A stretch of 64,000 nt of DNA from Cylicocyclus nassatus (taxonomy: Eukaryota > Nematoda > Chromadorea > Rhabditida > Strongylidae). Made by a program: the position numbers and the translations under genes. The notes beneath the pieces were generated by a model, which did not search any database, was not told the origin of the DNA, and saw only the letters and a program-made list of their open reading frames with translations. The stretch is taken from positions 15,037,742 to 15,101,741 of the forward strand of contig CATQJL010000223.1 of the NCBI GenBank assembly GCA_958299035.1, written 5' to 3'. Shown piece after piece: positions 58,547-64,000 of this stretch (the stretch's first letter is position 1; each line of letters opens with the position of its first letter).

Positions 58547-59257
58547 TTAGGTCGTTCCGAAAGTTCTTGCGCACGATTTTCAAAAATTCATAACTTTTTA
58601 AATTCTCAGCAAATTTGTTCGATCACAATTTTGCCTAAGAGAGGAACTCACGTTCTTTGCATTTCTACTTGAATTGTCCGTCATTGTATACAAATGAAGG
58701 AGATAAAAGCTCAAAAACAAAATCACTCAAAATTTGAATTTTTCGTGTAGGGTCATAAAAAATCGGAGACTTGCAACAAAAATTGGAGCAGTCGGTATTG
58801 TAGGTTCTTTCACTACCTCTTTCCAACAGTGCAAAGTTTGTGCTAATTGAGCGTCTCTACGAAAAGTTATGATTTCCCTGAAAAATGCCAAAATAAGTCA
58901 AATTCGCTTTTTGGTACTGATTGCTCGAAAATCATAACTTTTCATAGAAACGGTCAATCAGCGGAAACTTTGCACTGTTGAAAAGAGCTGGTGAAAGAGC
59001 CTACGATACCGACTGCTCCGATTTTTCTTGAAAGTCTCCGATTTTTTATGACCCTACACGAAAAATTCAAATTTTGAGTGATTTCGGTTCTAAGCTTCAA
59101 TCTCCTTCATTTGTATACATTGACGAACAATTCAAGTAGAAATGCAAAGAGCATGAGTTCCTCTCTTAGGCAAAATTTTGATCCAACAAATTCGTTGAGA
59201 ATTTAAAGAGTTATGAATTTTTGAAAATCGTGCGCAAGAACTTTCGAAACGACCTAA
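58547..59257. mobile_element. Near-full palindrome mariner-type MITE (TTAGGTCGTTCCGAAAGTTC)
   Basis: The terminal TTAGGTCGTTYCGAAAGTTC continues into TTGCGCAC at both ends, with TA flanks (58545-58546 and 59258-59259). The arms extend almost to the centre. It is inserted in the 3' part of the RT element. Confidence 0.85.
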
Positions 59258-59530
59258 TATAATAAATTGACTGTTGTAATTTTAACGTTAACGAAAATCT
59301 AGTACATTATAAAATATGAATATAAATTATGATCAACTGATATATATGAAGCAAAGTATAAATGATATACTCAACACAAATGATAACACAATAAAAATGA
59401 ACAAGTCAAGACAAGTCCATTCTTACTTCGCAACAGAGAAGATCATACGACAGAAAAGAAGAATTGGACGACAATCCGATATACAAGATGAGTTTTACAT
59501 TTTTTTCAAAATATTCTTTTGAAAACCAAA

Positions 59531-59612
59531 CTAGACCCTCTCTCCTTACTGAAGAGTCCCGGAGAGGGTCTAGATCTTAAAACTCCGTCTAAGGAAGGGG
59601 ACGAAACGGAGT
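59531..59612 (+). ncRNA. Hammerhead-like ribozyme motif with shuffled strand order
   Basis: Core pieces: CTGAAGA (59549-59555), GAAA (59603-59606) and cleavage triplet GTC (59587-59589). Stems: I = TCCTTA (59543-59548) with TAAGGA (59590-59595); II = GTCCC (59556-59560) with GGGAC (59598-59602); III = ACTCCG (59582-59587) with CGGAGT (59607-59612), plus A59606-T59588. All match the hammerhead consensus. In sequence order, though, the I3'-core-II5' strand is upstream of the III5'-GTC-I5' and II3'-GAAA-III3' strands. A 12-bp hairpin (59531-59542 with 59562-59573) holds the first strand in its loop, and stem III holds the rest in a second loop. Penelope-like elements are known to carry hammerheads; this topology I do not recognise. 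Confidence 0.6.
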
Positions 59613-61170
59613 GAAAAATTTAAAAAACTATCTTTCTTCTTATTATTCAGCAACGATAAATCGGTCTCAATCAGTTGAATTAGGTTCTCGCTTTCCACCA
59701 TCGATCGAGACAGCTGCCTATAGCAAGGTATCGTTTAATCTCACCAGTTGAATTGTGCAAGATACTGAGTAGTTCACAGAGCTAACCGGTGGCTTATAAG
59801 TTGACCCTGAATCTGCACTTTTCACTGCCGGTGCCGACTCTATGCTTTCAGTCTGTTCTAATCTTTCTAGAGTGAAACCTACCTCTATCAATGCCTAAAT
59901 TTTTACGTGCAGACCTTCATCATAGACTACGTAAACAATCTAGAGATGTAACGCCTTCTTCTTGTTTTCCAGGTTTCGTTGAAGGCTTTTCCAACCTTCG
60001 TCGTCATAGTAAATTTTCAAGTTGATGTTGACTGCCTAGTGAGGCTAGTTTGGGGTTGCTACGCGGGTCTGTGTGGTACCTCAGATTTGAGCGATCAAAC
60101 TTTATTCAACTGTAAATGTGATGTATCTCCCAGATCCTGTCAATCCTCGAATTGCTCCTCAGTATACTGTAGATTGATCCCTCAGAGACCACTAGGGTTA
60201 CGGAGACTTGTGGTTCCCAATCCACAGGTTGAGTCTAATCCTAGCCGTAGGGAGACTTGTGGAGAGAGTCCTCTTAGTGAGCCGCAAACTTGTCCTCACG
60301 GCAGAATGCTTGTGGAGAAAATCCTCGACCTCACTCATCGGTATTTTACCCTTTAGATTTGTTGACTTGCAGAGTCATTTGACCGAAGATAATAGTGATA
60401 AGGTGATGGAGTGAGATTAGGATAATGTCCGGCTGATCTCGGGAAGCACTCTCTACAACACAAGGCAAAACGAACAAACAACGCTGAACAATCATAACTT
60501 ATAATAACGGGCTAAGGATGTTTACGTGACTTTGTGTGTGTGTGTGTGTGTGTGTGTCCGTCTGTCTGTAACGAAATTCGTAAGGAGAGTTCCAGTCAAC
60601 CTCTTGAGCCCAAATCTTGCATAGCACATCCTAGCAGCAGGAAAGTCCATTGTGCAAAAGCACAAGCTGATCCGATAAGTGGATCCCCTGGAAATTGCGC
60701 GTAAAACGGGTCCACTTTGCATTTAGCCCACAAAATTGGGTCCGTAATTCCACTTTTTGCAGAGTGGTGGGTGTTTATGGCAAGTAAATGTGCAAGCCAT
60801 GAGCTTATGCCCAAATAAGTGGCCAAAAGTCCATTACTTTACAAAAACGGGGCCAAAAATTATTGCTTGCGTAAATGGTCAATTTGCCAAGGTTCTAGAA
60901 AAGCATTTGAGAAGATTTTCGCACAGAGATGTAGCTCACGGTGACTATTGCCTTTATGGCGACTATCAAACCATGACAGATTCAAAACTCTATTCAAATT
61001 TGCCTTTATCTTCCTGCGAAAAGTTTTTTCCATGCGAAATCACCGATCTCACGTGAAAAAGCTTTCTAAATGAGTAGTTGTTTACATTTCATTCGTGGTA
61101 GTCGGCATAGCACGGTGAGTTCCAGTGCCACGATTTTACGAGAATGAGTAAGGCACATAGATAGTAGAGC
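59613..61170. other. No supported gene; (TG)n run near 60533-60557
   Basis: A 125-codon frame at 59979-60356 has many Cys and Pro but no homology, splice sites or codon pattern I can support. Confidence 0.4.
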
Positions 61171-61209
61171 CAGTGCGAGCCTCTGCGAAGCAGAGGTGAC
61201 GCACTGGTA
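61171..61209 (+). repeat. Hairpin, CCAGTGCG stem
   Basis: CCAGTGCGAGCCTCTGCGAA is followed by its near-complete inverse ending CGCACTGG, forming a stem of about 16 bp with one mismatch region. Confidence 0.7.
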
Positions 61210-61396
61210 AATAATAAATGCACAGTATGTACAATCTACAGTATCGCCATTGTCGACACTCCTAGATCTTGTTGTGGTGATTTTGGCGACACTCCCGCCA
61301 CTCCTATGCTTCCTCCTCCTAACCGCTTTCTTCGCTGTGACTAACTTTTTTTTCGTGCACTCATATTGTACCGTTTGTACGGTTCTTCAGAGGGGT

Positions 61397-62363
61397 GGTG
61401 CAGGAGGAACCAAAGGGCTGCCGCCTGTAGCCGCGGGAGATAATCAAGAGCGCGAGCGCTGTGGAGAATATTTTGGCAGGGATCCAAGAAAACTCAGCAA
61501 GGACATTCTTTGGGAAGAAATCTTCATAACTTCGCTTGGAGATGAGTTTGAAAAATTTAAAAAATAGATTTGTAATACAAATTGGAAGGCGCATTCACTG
61601 GGCTCAAAAGTAAGTGAAAATTTGAAATTGTTGTGGTAACAAAAGTCAACTACCATATAGAAACTTTCTGTTTTGAATTTTGAAGTTTCAAGTTGTTGAA
61701 GTTCGGGGTTTTCATTCAACATTCATTCTTTTTTCTTTGAGATGAGGAAATAGTTTGCTTTTTGAACAATGAACTAAAGCAATCAAATTGTCATAAAAAC
61801 ACATCTGGAGGTTTGTGTCAAGATGCAATATGCAGTTTGTCTCATGACTTTAAACCCATTCTAATTCTAAATTTTGACATTAGAGGCTTCATAGGATTTG
61901 CCATTGAAACTATGTCGGTAATCCTTTAGGTCGTGCACAGTAGCAAAAGTTCATCACATGCAACTTAGTTAAAATTATTCTCTTATTACTACTTTATACT
62001 TTCAACTTCGTATCCAAAAATTTCACTAAAAATTCAGTTGATTCTTCTCCACACAACATTAGACTTGAAATTCCTCAGCTTAGAATGATGAATTTTGAAG
62101 GCACAGTTTTTGGTAGAAATCGTTGCGAGACAGAGTTGTTTAACTTTCAAGCGTATTATTGAAAAAGCGCATTACAATACTGATTCCAAATCTGTCCTTC
62201 GTATCCTTGAAACTTGATTCCAAGGAGATTTATAAGGGTTTGTTTTTAATGGATGTCCTCGCCAAGTTTTCCTGGATCCTTGCCAAAATCTTCTCCATAG
62301 CGCTCGCCCTCCTAATTATCTCCTGCGGCTACAGACGGCAGGCCTTTGGTTCCTCCTGCACCG
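61397..62363. mobile_element. Inverted-repeat element with 200-bp arms
   Basis: The left arm 61397-61594 and the right arm 62165-62363 are imperfect inverses (GGTGCAGGAGGAACCAAAGG / same; GAATATTTTGGCAGGGATCC / GAAGATTTTGGCAAGGATCC). Frames across both arms (61250-61567 and 62159-62509) overlap the repeat and are mutually antisense. Terminal bases and target site could not be set. Confidence 0.5.
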
Positions 62364-62505
62364 CATCCACAGAGAAGCTGTTTTTATTTGTCTTGGTCCT
62401 ATGTCTTTTAGCTCGAAAGGCACAAAAAGGTTTACTGGTCTGCGTATCGTTTTTAGATGGCAAAATCACGACTGCTTCTCTTTCTTGTTCGTCTTTATTC
62501 TTCAA

Positions 62506-63700
62506 CTAGCTGGCTTACCCGGCTCCGCCGTATCCGGACCAAACTTGGCACACATACACTTCGGGCCCCGGCGGGAGTCACAGTCCACTTTTCGTTATCG
62601 ATCGATGTCGATTTTACCGATTTTTATCGATTTTTTGCAGAGTTCACCTACAGGGCTAGGAGTTGGCACAGGGGGGAAGTGAGCATGGGGATTCCGAATA
62701 CAATATTAGTTTTCAGAATTATCGATTGCTTTTATTGATTTTATCGATTTTTTGGCAGAGTTCACCTACAGGGCTAGGAGTTGGCACAGGGGGGAAGTGA
62801 GCATGGGGATTCCGAATACAATATTAGTTTTCAGGATCGTCCATTACTTTTATCGATTTTATCGATTTTTTTGCAAAGTTTGACCTGCGGGGCTGGGAGT
62901 TTGCACAGAGGGTAATCGAGCATGCAGATTACGAATACAATATTAGTTTTCAAGATCGTCCATTACTTTTATCGATTTTATCGATTTTTTGAAAATTTGA
63001 GCTAGGGGGCTGGAATTTGGCACAGGGGTGTTCGAGCATGCTGATCACCCCCCTTGGGGATGATCAGCATGCTCGATTACCCCCCTGTGCCAACTCCCAG
63101 CCCCCTAGCTCAAACTTTGCAAAAAAATCGATAAAATCGATAAAAGTAATCGATAATCCTGAAAACCAATATTGTATTCGGAATCCCCATGCTCGATTAC
63201 CCCCCTGTGCGAACTCCCAGCCCCGTAGCTCAAACTTTGCAAAAAAATCGATAAAATCGATAAAAGTAATCGATAATCCTGAAAACCAATATTGTATTCG
63301 GAATCCCCATGCTCGATTACCCCCCTGTGCCAACTCCCAGCCCCGTAGCTCAAACTTTGCAAAAAAATCGATAAAATCGATAAAAGTAATCGATAATCCT
63401 GAAAACCAATATTGTATTCGGAATCCCCATGCTCGATTACCCCCCTGTGCCAACTCCCAGACCCGTAGGTGAACTCAGCAAAAAAATCGATAAAAATCGA
63501 TAAAATCGATATCGATCGATGACGAAAAGTAGCCTATGACACCCGCCGGGGCCCGTAGTGTATGTGTGCCAAGTTTGGTCCGGATCGGTTCAGAAATGGA
63601 ATTTTCTATTCGGAACATACGTACACACAGACATACATACAGACAGACAGACAGACAGACAGACATACAGACAAACAGACATTCAGCTTTATATATAAGA
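62506..63700 (-). mobile_element. Palindromic Helitron with 120-bp tandem arrays
   Basis: On the minus strand it begins TCTTATATATAAAGCTGAATG (63700, A before) and ends CGGCGGAGCCGGGTAAGCCAGCTAG (62506, T after). The interior is a large inverted repeat centred near 63053 (CCCCTTGGGG). Each arm carries ATCGATCGA blocks, the ATCCGGACCAAACTTGG piece, and three to four tandem units. In the right arm the unit is exactly 120 bp (for example 63119, 63239 and 63359). No Rep/helicase coding. Confidence 0.8.
63119..63480 (-). repeat. Three tandem 120-bp repeats
   Basis: Units contain AAAAAAATCGATAAAATCGA, GAAAACCAATATTGTATTCG and TGCTCGATTACCCCCCTGTG. They are almost identical, so recently amplified. 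The 151- and 129-codon frames here are products of the repeat. Confidence 0.9.
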
Positions 63701-64000
63701 TAGCTCCGTAATGCGCCCATCCTCCAGGAATGTCGTGGCTGTACGGGTGTGACTAGAACGTAGTCGTCCTTCTGCGGGTGCGAAATTGATTTGTTATAAC
63801 CGTGTGTGTGTGTTTGTGTTTGTTCTTGTGTTTCTCTTGAAGCGCCGTAAGATTTTGTATCCTATAAAAAATCCAAAACTTGTTTGTAGAATTGTAAGAA
63901 TTTTCTAGCGATTGGATTGTTTGGGACTTTGTGCGAAGGACAACTTGCTCTTTGAATGAAATGTAAGGTGGATCCTCGTCGTGTAGTTGACCTTGTCAAA
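63701..64000. other. Right edge, nothing recognised
   Basis: A short GTGTGTGTGTTTGTGTTTGT run at about 63800 and no coding signal. Confidence 0.4.

Larger units (their letters stand above)
56850..59524 (+). pseudogene. Reverse-transcriptase element (Penelope/TERT-like group), split by two MITEs
   Basis: From 56868 the frame reads NRNHNFNGYWAIDNINISEN ... KIFSADFTTMFTSLPHNIIK, then VGVPQGGNFSPLLADLTLS and YRYMDDLLLIHNIEED (catalytic DD kept). At this point a MITE (57391-58411) is inserted. Across it the frame resumes with TIHKLVKRIYDHKLQIEVIY and SCNYLDLNIEI. A second MITE (58547-59257) follows. The PQG..F/SPLLADL and YRYMDD boxes plus the YLDL segment fit a large invertebrate RT group related to Penelope-like elements (family-level inference). 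A few stops (57173, 57286) show it is decayed. A further frame, 59316-59522, may be its C-terminal end. The hammerhead motif at 59531 follows directly. Confidence 0.75.

Noticed and set aside
59979..60356. 125-aa Cys-rich open frame
   Set aside because: No signal peptide, splice support or recognisable domain; overlapping frames exist in the same stretch.
63017..63472. 151-aa and 129-aa repeat proteins
   Set aside because: The 120-bp unit is a multiple of three without stops in several frames on both strands. The frames are by-products of a Helitron repeat array.
63119..63480. CRISPR-like array
   Set aside because: Units are contiguous 120-bp tandem copies without unique spacers, in a eukaryotic transposon.

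Overview
This window looks like an AT-rich, transposon-laden stretch of a rhabditid (clade V type) nematode genome. The main reasons are two complete multi-exon genes for secreted von Willebrand A / C-type lectin proteins, many tiny introns of about 44-52 nt with TTTCAG-type acceptors and GTAAGT/GTGAGT-type donors, dense TA-flanked mariner-type MITEs, TTAA-flanked MITEs, non-autonomous Helitrons, and long poly-G tracts. No genus is assigned. All coordinates come from reading splice sites by eye.

Host genes. Three tandem paralogues on the minus strand share the same signal peptide (MRAI..., a conserved GLACC cleavage region), vWA domain and C-terminal C-type lectin domain. Gene A (130-1511) runs off the left edge. 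Gene B (6325-13749, 13 exons, about 404 aa) and gene C (32501-44115, 13 exons, about 412 aa) are complete and in frame through every junction, even though their introns hold many transposons. The three promoters share a TATA-like CTATTTAA and a GATA element (GGAGATAAGC on the plus strand) at matching distances, and B and C share about 1 kb of 5' flank. Between B and C lie a five-exon spliced reading frame of unknown function inside a TIR element (25953-26621), a doubtful gene (28882-31183) and an alpha-tubulin pseudogene (31377-31833).

Mobile DNA by region. 1.9-6.2 kb: a 770-bp near-identical inverted duplication of gene A's 5' flank plus degenerate MITEs. 6.5-11.4 kb: at least six insertions in gene B introns. 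14.9-20.2 kb: nested hAT-like, TTAA and Helitron insertions. 21.2-23.6 kb: a decayed Penelope-like element with RT and GIY-YIG parts. 23.7-28.5 kb: a microsatellite, MITEs and the large TIR element. 33-46.4 kb: mariner MITEs and a Helitron, mostly in gene C introns. 46.8-48.4 kb: a LINE remnant. 52.4-56.7 kb: three MITEs. 56.85-59.6 kb: a second reverse-transcriptase element broken by two MITEs and followed by a hammerhead-like ribozyme motif. 61.2-63.7 kb: inverted repeats and a palindromic Helitron with 120-bp tandem repeats.

The most unusual signal is at 59531-59612. All hammerhead ribozyme core pieces and three complementary stems are present, but their order is shuffled so that the core would form between two neighbouring hairpin loops. 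The other notable items are the snap-back Helitrons, the spliced gene fragment inside a TIR element, and excision of a MITE restoring an RT frame.
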